DNA from: Nocardia coubleae NBRC 108252
Lineage (GTDB): Bacteria; Actinomycetota; Actinomycetes; Mycobacteriales; Mycobacteriaceae
Assembly: GCF_001612805.1 (NCBI RefSeq)
Contig: NZ_BDBD01000019.1
Coordinates: 372,001-436,000 of the forward strand
Reading direction: 5' to 3'
Length of the DNA stretch: 64,000 nucleotides
A program made the position numbers and the translations under genes. Below are positions 16,608 through 24,291 of this stretch, piece by piece (position 1 is the first letter of the stretch; each line of letters opens with the position of its first letter). The notes under the pieces were generated by a model that did not search any database, was not told the DNA's origin, and worked only from the letters and a program-made list of their open reading frames with translations.

Positions 16608-16634
16608 CCGGGGCGCCCACTGATGGCGCCCCGG
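16608..16634 (+). terminator. hairpin between the two DUF2505 genes
   Basis: Perfect 10-bp stem CCGGGGCGCC / GGCGCCCCGG with a 7-nt loop, 8 nt after the first stop and 15 nt before the second ATG. It may attenuate read-through between the paralogues. Confidence 0.7.
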
Positions 16635-16648
16635 TAACGTGTTCGGGC

Positions 16649-17173
16649 ATGGCACGTCGACTGGACTACTCCGCGCGTTACCCCCTGCACACCACTGAAG
16701 AGCTGTACGCAGCCCTGCAGAGCAGGGATTACTGGGAAGCCCGCGTCGAGGAGATGCGCAAGTACTCGCCGCACAACGAAGTCGTCAGCCATGAGGTGAC
16801 CGACGACGGCATCGATATCGTGCTCGCGCATACCCTGCCGCGCGAGATGCTCCCGGAGATCGCGCAGACGGTGATGCGCAAGGACATGGTCATCACCCGC
16901 AAGGAGAGCTGGGGTCCGTTCGACCACGACGAGACCGAGGGCAAGTTCTCCGCCTCCATCCCGGCGGGTCCGGGCAGCCTCAACGGCACCATCCGCCTGT
17001 TCCCCACCGAGACCGGCGCGACCATGCGCTTCTCCCCCGTCGCCAAGGTGTTCATCCCCATGGTCGGCCCGCGCCTGGAACAGCTGATGCTGGTGAATCT
17101 CGTCGACCTGTTCCGCGCGGAGCAGGAGGAAACCCTGCGCTGGCTGGAGACGGCCGCCAAGAACCCGGTCTGA
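16649..17173 (+). CDS. second DUF2505 START/SRPBCC-like protein
   Basis: 174 aa, a diverged tandem paralogue of the preceding gene. It shares the LDYSARYPLHTTEELYAALQS opening pattern, the YWEARVEEM helix and a C-terminal amphipathic helix (LVDLFRAEQEETLRWLE). It probably binds a lipid-like ligand in the cytosol, inferred only from the fold. It is followed after 10 nt by a methyltransferase gene, suggesting co-transcription. Confidence 0.78.
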   Translation: MARRLDYSARYPLHTTEELYAALQSRDYWEARVEEMRKYSPHNEVVSHEVTDDGIDIVLAHTLPREMLPEIAQTVMRKDMVITRKESWGPFDHDETEGKFSASIPAGPGSLNGTIRLFPTETGATMRFSPVAKVFIPMVGPRLEQLMLVNLVDLFRAEQEETLRWLETAAKNPV

Positions 17174-17183
17174 TCCTCGTCCC

Positions 17184-17987
17184 ATGACCGGCACGAGGAG
17201 GACGGTGCCGGTCGGCACCATCACGCGCGGCACCACCGGCGTCAACCGGTTGCGCCGCAGCGATCGCTGGCTGGTCAACGACGACCTGGTGAGCACCCGC
17301 CTGCGCGAGGCCGTCGACCCGCTGGTGGTCGACCTCGGCTACGGCGCGGCGGGCTGGACGACGATCGAACTGGCCGCGCGCCTGCGCACCGTTCGCCCCG
17401 ATCTGCGTGTGGTCGGCCTCGAGATCGACCCCGCCCGGGTGCTGCCCCCGCGCGACGGTGTGCGTTTCGCCCGCGGCGGTTTCGAACTGGCCGGTCTGCG
17501 CCCGGTGCTGGTCCGCGCCTTCAATGTGCTGCGCCAGTATCCGGAGGACGCGGTCCCGGCCGCGTGGTCGCGGATCCAGTCGAATCTGGCACCCGACGGC
17601 CTGCTCGTGGACGGCACCTGCGACGAACTCGGCCGCCGCAGCGCCTGGGTGCTCCTCGACCGGCACCGCCCCCTCTCGCTCACCCTCGCGTGGGATCCGT
17701 TCACCGTCGAGCGCCCGTCCGACATCGCCGAGCGACTGCCGAAGGTGTTGATCCACCGCAATATTCGCGGCGAGAAGGTGCACGCCCTGCTCACCGCCGC
17801 CGATCAGGCCTGGGAGCGCAGTGCCGCGCTCGCACCCTTCGGCCCGCGTATCCGTTGGCGGGGTACAGCGGAGCTGTTGCGCGCCAACGGGTTCCCGGTG
17901 CGCGCCTACAACCGGCGGATGCGTGATTGTGTGCTGTCGGTGCCGTGGGATGTCGTCGCACCGAACGGGTGGGAGGCGGGCGAGTAG
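17184..17987 (+). CDS. class I SAM-dependent methyltransferase-like protein
   Basis: 267 aa. The Rossmann SAM site reads VVDLGYGAAGWTTIELA with the acidic ribose ligand in VVGLEIDPAR. This is a recognisable but non-standard motif I. An LAPDGLLVDGTCDELGRRSAW segment takes the place of motif III. The last ~60 residues are basic and end in a conserved-looking VLSVPWDVV. Substrate unknown; no RNA- or lipid-specific extra domain is visible. It starts 10 nt after the second DUF2505 gene. Confidence 0.7.
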   Translation: MTGTRRTVPVGTITRGTTGVNRLRRSDRWLVNDDLVSTRLREAVDPLVVDLGYGAAGWTTIELAARLRTVRPDLRVVGLEIDPARVLPPRDGVRFARGGFELAGLRPVLVRAFNVLRQYPEDAVPAAWSRIQSNLAPDGLLVDGTCDELGRRSAWVLLDRHRPLSLTLAWDPFTVERPSDIAERLPKVLIHRNIRGEKVHALLTAADQAWERSAALAPFGPRIRWRGTAELLRANGFPVRAYNRRMRDCVLSVPWDVVAPNGWEAGE

Positions 17988-18002
17988 TCCCGCCGGAAGA
18001 AG

Positions 18003-18587
18003 TCAAACCGCGAGCAGTGCCCGCCGTATCCGGCCAGCTGCCCGAGGAGCCAATTGCTCCGCACCCCAACGTATCTCGTCGACGTCACAACGGTGGATGG
18101 CAACCGCATCGGTCACCACCTCGTTCAGCGCCGACTGCGCGATCTCGGTTTCGGCCAGGTCGAGCACCGTCCGCGCCGGTGTGGTCACCAGGAACGATCC
18201 CGCCGATTCCGTCGCCGCCCCGGTGAGCTTGCGCCGGGTGAGCACCAGCCGTGGCGTCACCGGTGGCCGCCCCGCCGACACCGACAGGTGCAGAAACCGT
18301 GGCCGCAACCGTCCGAGCCCGTGCAGTTCGGCCGCGCTCTGATACGACACCACGGCGGCACCGTCGAACCAGGCCGACCACATCGCGTATTCGTCGAGCG
18401 GGCCGGGCCGCCATTGCGTCAGCCGCAGCATCCCGACTCCCGACCTGGTCACCGACCCGTCGGCCAGCGCCGCCCGCACCCGCAGCTCACATCCGGTGCG
18501 CAGGACCTGCCTGGTGGTGAAGAATCCCGCGTGTCGTCCGGCGAGGCGCCGCAGCACCCGCCACCGGTGTTCGGTGGTCCCCGCCAT
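18003..18587 (-). CDS. AbiEi-type antitoxin-like winged-helix protein
   Basis: 194 aa from the ATG at 18587, which has GAGGGAG upstream. The N-terminal ~50 residues form a winged helix (RRLAGRHAGFFTTRQVLRTG). A VVSYQSAAELHGLG segment follows, a hallmark of AbiEi-family type IV antitoxins (usually S-x-x-SAA-x-L-x-G), then TTPARTVLDLA. In real AbiE systems an AbiEii nucleotidyltransferase gene follows at once. Here the flanking genes are a convergent methyltransferase and a divergent DUF2993 protein, so the partner is missing. It may be an orphan regulator. Confidence 0.7.
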   Translation of the reverse strand: MAGTTEHRWRVLRRLAGRHAGFFTTRQVLRTGCELRVRAALADGSVTRSGVGMLRLTQWRPGPLDEYAMWSAWFDGAAVVSYQSAAELHGLGRLRPRFLHLSVSAGRPPVTPRLVLTRRKLTGAATESAGSFLVTTPARTVLDLAETEIAQSALNEVVTDAVAIHRCDVDEIRWGAEQLAPRAAGRIRRALLAV

Positions 18588-18667
18588 CCGGCGCGCTCCC
18601 TCGCCAGCCATCCAGCCATGCTACGCCGCGCGACGTGGTACAGATCACAAATCGAAAGAAGGCCTTC

Positions 18668-19447
18668 ATGGCCTCCTCAGAGCGGACACAGAAAAATCCG
18701 GAAGAATCGACTGTCATGAGCACCCAGACACCCCAACGCCCGAAGGTCCGTCGGCGCACGCTGGTGATCGCGTTGGCCGTGGTCGCCGTGCTCCTCGTCG
18801 GCACCATCGTCGCGACCGAAGCGTATGCCCGTCACCAGATCTCGCGCTGCATCAGCAGCCAGTTCGAGCAGGAGATGGGCTCGAGCATCGACGTGAGTTT
18901 CGGTCCGAAACCGATGCTCATCACCTATCTCGACGGCAAGGTCGGGTCGATGAGCATCGACAGCGAGGACAACAAGTTCGGCCCGGCCGTCGGCATGGTC
19001 GTGCACGCGAAGTTCGAGGATATCGAACTCACCGATCGTGGGCGCGGCGGCGCGACCGTCGGCAGCTCCAGCGCCGAGGTGACCTGGAACAACGACGGCA
19101 TCCGCCAGACCCTCGGCACCATGGTGAGCGGGGTGAGCTCCTCGGCGAGCAGCGACGTGCTCACCCTCGACGTTCTCGGCGGCCTGGCCCAGCTGCAGGT
19201 GCAGCCGATGGTCCGCAACGGCAATGTGGAGGTGGAGACCAAGTCCGCGCAGCTGCTCGGCATCGGCCTGCCCACCGACCTGGTGCAGGGCATCGTCGAG
19301 ACCTTCACCCAGAGCCTGCAGAGCTACCCGCTCGGCCTGCGTGCTCAGAAGGTCGATGTCACCGACGACGGTGTGGTCGTTCACCTTTCGGGCGGGCGCA
19401 CCGTCCTGGAGAGCTCCGGGCGCAGCGACGCCGAGCTGCGCTGCTGA
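18668..19447 (+). CDS. DUF2993 membrane-anchored LmeA-like protein
   Basis: 259 aa from the ATG at 18668, with GAAAGAAGG at good spacing. One N-terminal membrane helix (residues ~29-50, VIALAVVAVLLVGTIVA) is followed by a periplasmic-type DUF2993 domain with alternating amphipathic strands (ISRCISSQFEQEMGSSIDVSFG). DUF2993 includes LmeA of mycobacteria, which acts in lipomannan elongation; the beta-rich fold binds lipids. The same domain occurs at this place in mycobacteria (Rv0479c). Its TGA touches the stop of the convergent deoC in a shared TGATCA. Confidence 0.78.
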   Translation: MASSERTQKNPEESTVMSTQTPQRPKVRRRTLVIALAVVAVLLVGTIVATEAYARHQISRCISSQFEQEMGSSIDVSFGPKPMLITYLDGKVGSMSIDSEDNKFGPAVGMVVHAKFEDIELTDRGRGGATVGSSSAEVTWNNDGIRQTLGTMVSGVSSSASSDVLTLDVLGGLAQLQVQPMVRNGNVEVETKSAQLLGIGLPTDLVQGIVETFTQSLQSYPLGLRAQKVDVTDDGVVVHLSGGRTVLESSGRSDAELRC

Positions 19448-20107
19448 TCAGTCCGGAAAGCCGTCGAGCACGACCGCCGACTTCGACAGCCCGAGCCGGG
19501 TGGCGCCCGCCTCGATCATCGCCGCCGCGTCCTGCGCGGTCCTGATCCCGCCACTGGCCTTGACACCGAGCCTGCCGCCGACGGTGTCGGCCATCAGCCG
19601 CACCGCGTGCACGCTGGCCCCACCGGCGGGATGAAAACCGGTGGAGGTCTTCACGAAATCGGCACCGGCCTTCTCAGCGGCCCGGCAGGCGCCGACGATC
19701 GCCTCGTCGGTGAGCGCGGCCGATTCGATGATGACCTTCAGCACGGCCCGGTCCTCGACCGCCTCGCGCACGGTGATGATGTCGGTGAGCACCGCCGCGA
19801 AATCACCGGCCACCGCGGCACCCACGTCGATCACCATGTCCACCTCGGCCGCGCCGCTGTCGACGGCCAGGCGCGCCTCGGCACCCTTGATCAGCGAATG
19901 ATGTTTGCCCGAAGGGAATCCCGCGACGGTGGCGACCACCAGCCCCGGCGCGCGCACCGGAAGCATCGACGGCGAAACGCAGATCGCGTACACGCCGAGT
20001 TCGCGGGCCTCGGCGATCAGGTCGTTCACCTGGTCCGGGGTCGCTTCGGGAGCGAGCAGGGTGTGATCGATCATGGCGGCCACGTCGGCCCGGGTCAGCG
20101 ACGTCAT
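19448..20107 (-). CDS. deoC: deoxyribose-phosphate aldolase
   Basis: 219 aa from the ATG at 20107. The enzyme splits 2-deoxyribose 5-phosphate to acetaldehyde and glyceraldehyde 3-phosphate in deoxynucleoside catabolism. TIM-barrel landmarks are IDHTLL, CVSPSML, VAGFPSG, EVDMVIDVGA, KVIIE with its lysine, the Schiff-base Lys153 in FVKTSTGF, and GVKASGGIRT. The length is normal. Linkage to a DUF2993 gene, HBHA and murB matches M. tuberculosis Rv0478. Confidence 0.95.
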   Translation of the reverse strand: MTSLTRADVAAMIDHTLLAPEATPDQVNDLIAEARELGVYAICVSPSMLPVRAPGLVVATVAGFPSGKHHSLIKGAEARLAVDSGAAEVDMVIDVGAAVAGDFAAVLTDIITVREAVEDRAVLKVIIESAALTDEAIVGACRAAEKAGADFVKTSTGFHPAGGASVHAVRLMADTVGGRLGVKASGGIRTAQDAAAMIEAGATRLGLSKSAVVLDGFPD

Positions 20108-20177
20108 GGGAGCGAGTCTGGCATATCGGCACAGAAGTCCATTGCGCACGCGTACCCCTATCCGGGAGACTTGGACC

Positions 20178-20705
20178 GTGTTGATTCGTCGCGAGACCCC
20201 TGCGGACGCCGCGGCGATCGCCGCGATCCATCGTGCCGCCTTCGCCCCGCACTATGCCGGCGATCCAGCCGTCACCGAGCCACCGGAACCCGCGCTGGTC
20301 GATACCCTACGCGCCGACGAATCCTGGATGCCGACGCTGTCGCTGGTCGCGCTGGCCTACGACACCGTGGTCGGGCACATCTGCCTCACCAGGGCGGGCA
20401 TCGGCCCGTTCCCGGTGCTGGCACTCGGTCCGCTCGGCGTCGACCCGGATCATCAGAAGACCGGGGTCGGTTCGGCCCTGGTGCACGCGGCCCTCGGCGC
20501 CGCCGACGCGCTCGACGAATCGGTGGTCGGGCTCGTCGGCGACCCCGACTACTACTCGCGCTTCGGTTTCGTGCCGGGCGCGCGCCGCGGCATCGTCCCC
20601 GACCAGACCGACTGGGCCGAATACTTCCAGGTCCGGCCGCTGGCGGCCTATGATCCGGCGGTCACCGGCGAATTCCGCTACCCGGCGCCGTTCTACGACC
20701 TGTAG
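20178..20705 (+). CDS. GNAT N-acetyltransferase (YhbS-like)
   Basis: 175 aa from the GTG at 20178. Acetyl-CoA-binding motif A reads ALGPLGVDPDHQKTGVGSALV, followed by a VVGLVGDPDYYSRFGFVPG segment typical of the YhbS-type GNAT subfamily. Substrate unknown, possibly small amines or peptides. It diverges from deoC (70-nt gap) and ends two bases before the stop of the convergent purU. Confidence 0.85.
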   Translation: MLIRRETPADAAAIAAIHRAAFAPHYAGDPAVTEPPEPALVDTLRADESWMPTLSLVALAYDTVVGHICLTRAGIGPFPVLALGPLGVDPDHQKTGVGSALVHAALGAADALDESVVGLVGDPDYYSRFGFVPGARRGIVPDQTDWAEYFQVRPLAAYDPAVTGEFRYPAPFYDL

Positions 20706-20707
20706 GC

Positions 20708-21598
20708 CTACTCGAACACCACGGTGCGCCGACCGTGCACCAGCACCCGGCCCTCGAGATGCCAGCGCAGGCCCCGGGCGAGCACCACCCGCTCGATATC
20801 GCGACCCTGGCGGACCATGTCGGGCACATCGTCGGCGTGATCCACGCGGATCACGTCCTGCTCGATGATCGGGCCCGCGTCCAGCTCGGCGGTCACGTAG
20901 TGACAGGTCGCCCCGATCAGCTTCACGCCACGGTCGTAGGCCTGGTGGTAGGGGCGGGCGCCGACGAACGACGGCAGGAAGCTGTGGTGGATATTGATCG
21001 CCCGGCCCGCCCAGTGCTCGCACAGCGAGGCGGGCAACACCTGCATGAACCGGGCCAAGACCACCGCGTGCGGGTCGTGCACGTCGACCAGTTCGCGCAC
21101 CTGCTCGAACGCCGGTCCGCGCTCGGCGGGGTCTTTCGGGAACGGCACATGGTGGAACTTCACCCCATGCGCCTCGGTCATCGCGGCCAGGTCGGGGTGG
21201 TTGCCGATGACGGCCTCGATGGTGGCGGGCAGTTCACCGGCCCCCGCGCGACCGAGCAGATCGTGCAGGCAGTGCCCGTCCTTGCTCACCAGCAGCACCA
21301 CCCGGCGGCGGGCGCCGGTGTCGTGCAGCTGCCAGTCGGTCTCGGGACCGAACTCCGCGGCCACCCGCGCGAACCGGGTGCGCAGCTCGTCGATGCCGAA
21401 CGGCACCGTCGAGGCCTTCACCGCCTGCCGGGTGAAGAACCAGCCGATGTCACCGTCGGAGTGGTAGCCGGCCTCCACGATCGACCCGCCGAAATCGGCG
21501 ATGAACGAGGAGATCCTGGCGATGATGCCGGGCCGGTCGGGGCAGCCGAGCGTCAACACGAACCGACGGTCGTCCGAGGTCACAGGGGCAGAACTCAT
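20708..21598 (-). CDS. purU: formyltetrahydrofolate deformylase
   Basis: 296 aa. It hydrolyses 10-formyl-THF to formate and THF, balancing one-carbon pools and feeding PurT-type purine synthesis. An N-terminal ACT domain (residues ~12-90, LGCPDRPGIIARISSFI) is followed by a formyltransferase domain with the catalytic motif INIHHSFLPSF, then GVKLIGATCHYVT and the aspartate in ELDAGPIIEQD. The length is normal. Confidence 0.95.
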   Translation of the reverse strand: MSSAPVTSDDRRFVLTLGCPDRPGIIARISSFIADFGGSIVEAGYHSDGDIGWFFTRQAVKASTVPFGIDELRTRFARVAAEFGPETDWQLHDTGARRRVVLLVSKDGHCLHDLLGRAGAGELPATIEAVIGNHPDLAAMTEAHGVKFHHVPFPKDPAERGPAFEQVRELVDVHDPHAVVLARFMQVLPASLCEHWAGRAINIHHSFLPSFVGARPYHQAYDRGVKLIGATCHYVTAELDAGPIIEQDVIRVDHADDVPDMVRQGRDIERVVLARGLRWHLEGRVLVHGRRTVVFE

Positions 21599-21618
21599 CC
21601 CCTCATCCTCGCAGGCCC

Positions 21619-22677
21619 TCAGGCAGAGGCGCGTGCGGGCTCGCGGACAGCGGCGAGTACCTCGCGCAGCTCACGGTTGAACAGGTCGTAGCGCTCCACA
21701 TTGCCCAGGTGGCCGGTGGGCAGCACCGCGAACTTCGCCAGCGTGCCCGCCTTGCTCAGCAGTTCGGCGAGCCGTTCGGCGTGAATGGCCGGGGTCATGT
21801 CGTCGCGGTCGCCGGCGAGCACGGTGGTCGGCACGGTGAAGTTGGTCGCGGCGTCGCCCAGGTGCAGCGCGGCGAGCAGCAGGCCGTAGCGCGAGCGGGT
21901 CATCATCGGGCAACCACGCACGACCGACAGGGCGTAGCTCAGTTTCTCCGGCGTGGTGTCCAGGGTCATCACCTGGCGGGCGAAGATCCAGCGCACCGGC
22001 GCGATCGGCGGGAACACCACCGGGGTGCCGAGGATGAGCTTGCCGAGCCAGTCGGGCGAGGGCAGGGCCCGGCCGCGCAGCAACCGCAGCGGCTTGTTCA
22101 GACCGGGAACCATGGTCGACACCTCGACCAGCGAGTGCGCGCCGGTGTTGGTGAGCAGCACGGCGGCGGCCTGCTCGGCGACGCGTTCGGGGTAGCGGCC
22201 CGCCCAGGCGATGAGCGTCATCCCGCCCATGCTGTGGCCGACGAGCACCGCGCGCTGGCCGGGCAGCAGGGCCGCGTCGAGCACGTCGCACAGGTCGTCG
22301 GCGAGCAGGTCGGTGCTGGGGCGCGCGTAGCCGTTGGTGCTCTCGCCGTGGCCGCGCTGGTCGTAGGCGATCACGCGGTACTCGCCGGCGAAGGCGTTGA
22401 TCTGGGCGTTCCAGTACTCGATGGAACAGGTCCAGCCGTGGGCGAACACGATGACGGGAGCGTCGACCGGGCCGTAGGCGTGCACGCGCAGGCGCGCGCC
22501 GTCGGCGGTGACCACGGGGATCACCTCGTGCGGGACGCTCGGCGGATCGAAGGCCGCCACGCCGTGGGTCCGGGTCCGCAGATCGGCCCGGTGGGCGGCA
22601 AGTCCGGCCTTGATCCTGGTGGTCACGGTATCGACCAGGTCGTTCACGGTCGCGGGCAGCATTGCGCGCATCGACAC
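21619..22677 (-). CDS. alpha/beta hydrolase
   Basis: 352 aa. Oxyanion region FAHGWTCSIEYW, then YDQRGHGES, nucleophile elbow GHSMGG (Ser149), acid AGDRDDMTPA and late histidine TGHLGNVE. The N-terminal ~55 residues are a helical extension without a signal peptide. Close actinobacterial relatives are annotated as esterases/lipases with lipophilic substrates; none can be assigned from sequence. It sits between purU (20-nt gap) and the DUF2516 gene. Confidence 0.8.
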   Translation of the reverse strand: MSMRAMLPATVNDLVDTVTTRIKAGLAAHRADLRTRTHGVAAFDPPSVPHEVIPVVTADGARLRVHAYGPVDAPVIVFAHGWTCSIEYWNAQINAFAGEYRVIAYDQRGHGESTNGYARPSTDLLADDLCDVLDAALLPGQRAVLVGHSMGGMTLIAWAGRYPERVAEQAAAVLLTNTGAHSLVEVSTMVPGLNKPLRLLRGRALPSPDWLGKLILGTPVVFPPIAPVRWIFARQVMTLDTTPEKLSYALSVVRGCPMMTRSRYGLLLAALHLGDAATNFTVPTTVLAGDRDDMTPAIHAERLAELLSKAGTLAKFAVLPTGHLGNVERYDLFNRELREVLAAVREPARASA

Positions 22678-22744
22678 ACTCCTTTGTGTTACTCATAGAA
22701 ACAGTAACACCGGGAGCGCTCGACCGCGAGGGTCCGGCGACGAT

Positions 22745-23038
22745 TTACCAGCGCGGCCCGCGCTGCACCTCGTCGACTTTCGGCCGCACATCGGCCAGAT
22801 ACACACCGGTCGCGATGATCGCGATGAACGAGGTGAGCATGCCGAACCCGCTGATCCCCAGCAGCAGGAACACCAGCGCGCCCGCCAGGATCGCCAGCCA
22901 GATCGGCTTGGTCATCTTGTCGACGGCCGTAAACGCGTCGGGCCGCTGACGCACGGCATGGATCAGCGCGAACACCGTCGCACCGAAGGCTGCCAGCCAC
23001 AGGACCAGCAAAATCATCCCCGTCACTCCATGCACCAC
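22745..23038 (-). CDS. DUF2516 small membrane protein (Rv0476-like)
   Basis: 97 aa from the GTG at 23038, which has GGGGGAG upstream. There are two or three membrane helices (ILLVLWLAAFGATVFALI; PIWLAILAGALVFLLL; FIAIIATGVYLA) and a short basic tail with DVRPKVDEVQ. This layout is the DUF2516 family, located just after hbhA in mycobacteria. Function unknown. It follows the hbhA terminator, so it probably has its own promoter or depends on read-through. Confidence 0.75.
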   Translation of the reverse strand: MVHGVTGMILLVLWLAAFGATVFALIHAVRQRPDAFTAVDKMTKPIWLAILAGALVFLLLGISGFGMLTSFIAIIATGVYLADVRPKVDEVQRGPRW

Positions 23039-23060
23039 ATTCACTCCCCCATCATACGAA

Positions 23061-23097
23061 CAGCGGCCCCGCACACCAGGGGTGCGCGGGGCCGCTG
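23061..23097 (-). terminator. terminator of the XRE-hbhA operon
   Basis: Perfect 12-bp stem CAGCGGCCCCGC / GCGGGGCCGCTG around a 13-nt loop, starting 13 nt after the hbhA stop. Confidence 0.85.
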
Positions 23098-23110
23098 TCG
23101 GCGGTGAGGG

Positions 23111-23752
23111 TTACACCTTCTTGGGTGCGGCCTTCTTCGCGGGGGCCTTCTTGGCCGGCGCCTTCTTGGCGGCCGGAGCCTTGGCCGGGGCGGCCTCGTC
23201 GGTCACGGCGACGACCTCGGCCTCGACCACAGCGGCGGCCTCGGCGGCAGCGGCCTGCGCCTCTTCCTTGCCACGGCCCAGCAGGTCGGTGACCTTGGCG
23301 AGGGCTTCCTCGGCGCGGGCGGAGGCATCCTTGTACAGGGACTCGACGCGACCGATCTGCTCGTCGACGGCCTCGTTGGCACGCAGCCGCTCGACGGTCT
23401 CCTCACCGCGCACGGCGAGGTCGGCGTAGATGTCGAGAGCCTGGCGGTAGTACTGCTCGGCCAGCTTGCGCAGTTCCTCGGGGGTGAACTTCTCGCGCAG
23501 CTCGGCGAGGTCCTCCGGCAGCTCCGAGGGCAGGCCGGCGAGGCGCTCACGGATGGTGTCGAACTGGGCCTGCACGTCGGCGGGCACGTTGGCGATGCGC
23601 TCGCGGGCCTCTTCGACACGGGCCTTGGCATCGGTGGTGGCGACGCGCTCGCGGACGTCGGCGACGACCTCGTTCACGGCGGTGTAGATGGCATCACCGG
23701 CGCCGACGGTGGCGAACAGCGGCTTGGTCACGGTAGCGGTCTTCTCGGTCAT
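23111..23752 (-). CDS. hbhA: heparin-binding hemagglutinin-like protein
   Basis: 213 aa. Residues ~20-165 are a long amphipathic coiled coil rich in Glu, Arg and Ala (VNEVVADVRERV; LAELREKFTPEELRKLAEQYY). The C-terminal ~35 residues form the Lys/Ala/Pro tail (repeats of KKAPA), which in mycobacterial HBHA binds heparan sulfate and is lysine-methylated. There is no signal peptide, as in the mycobacterial protein, which reaches the surface by an unknown route and is also linked to lipid inclusions. Its ATG shares one base with the stop of the XRE regulator upstream, matching Rv0474-Rv0475. Confidence 0.88.
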   Translation of the reverse strand: MTEKTATVTKPLFATVGAGDAIYTAVNEVVADVRERVATTDAKARVEEARERIANVPADVQAQFDTIRERLAGLPSELPEDLAELREKFTPEELRKLAEQYYRQALDIYADLAVRGEETVERLRANEAVDEQIGRVESLYKDASARAEEALAKVTDLLGRGKEEAQAAAAEAAAVVEAEVVAVTDEAAPAKAPAAKKAPAKKAPAKKAAPKKV

Positions 23753-24198
23753 CAGTCTTCGCTCTCCTGGTGTGGCGGAGTGTCAATTGTCGTGAACGAA
23801 ACGTCGCTGTCCCGTTCGTTCCCCCCTGAGCCGGTTTCTTCCCCGTTTTCCCGGCGAAACGACTCATAGATTTCCAGCAACACCTGTTTCTGCCGTTCGG
23901 TCACCGAAGTGTCGGCCAGCAGGGCGTCCCGGACCGGGCTGTGCGGGCGCTGTTCCAAATATCCGGCCCGCACATACAACACCTCCGAAGAAACCCGCAG
24001 TGCCTTGGCGATCTGCGCGAGTACTTCGGCGGAAGGGTTACGTAATCCGCGTTCGATCTGGCTCAGGTACGGATTACTCACCCCAGCCAGGGCAGCGAGT
24101 TGACGCAGGGACACCTGCGCAGCTTCGCGCTGGGACCTGATGAACCCTCCGATATCTTGAGCCGCATGGACGACTCGGTTCTCGGGCTGGTCTGCCAT
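23752..24198 (-). CDS. XRE-family transcriptional regulator (Rv0474-like)
   Basis: 148 aa from the ATG at 24198, with AAGG six bases upstream. The XRE helix-turn-helix covers residues ~16-75 (IRSQREAAQVSLRQLAALAG then NPYLSQIERGLRNPS), followed by an acidic disordered tail. It is translationally coupled to hbhA (TGATG). An 18-bp palindrome overlaps its -35 box, so autorepression of the regulator-adhesin operon is plausible. Confidence 0.9.
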   Translation of the reverse strand: MADQPENRVVHAAQDIGGFIRSQREAAQVSLRQLAALAGVSNPYLSQIERGLRNPSAEVLAQIAKALRVSSEVLYVRAGYLEQRPHSPVRDALLADTSVTERQKQVLLEIYESFRRENGEETGSGGNERDSDVSFTTIDTPPHQESED

Positions 24199-24225
24199 CA
24201 CTCACCTTCTGGCGTTGTACGGTCA

Positions 24226-24257
24226 ATACTAGGTCAGGGTGCTAGCTCTTGCAAGCA
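24226..24257 (-). promoter_or_regulatory. promoter of XRE-hbhA operon with palindromic operator candidate
   Basis: Read leftward, a TTGCAA -35 box (24249-24254) is separated by 17 nt from a TAGTAT -10 box (24226-24231), about 30 nt before the ATG. An imperfect palindrome (TGCTAGC at 24240-24246, GCAAGCA at 24251-24257, one mismatch) overlaps the -35 box, a typical repressor position. Confidence 0.6.
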
Positions 24258-24291
24258 CTACAGTTAGCAGCCGCCGGGCGAACGCCCGGAA

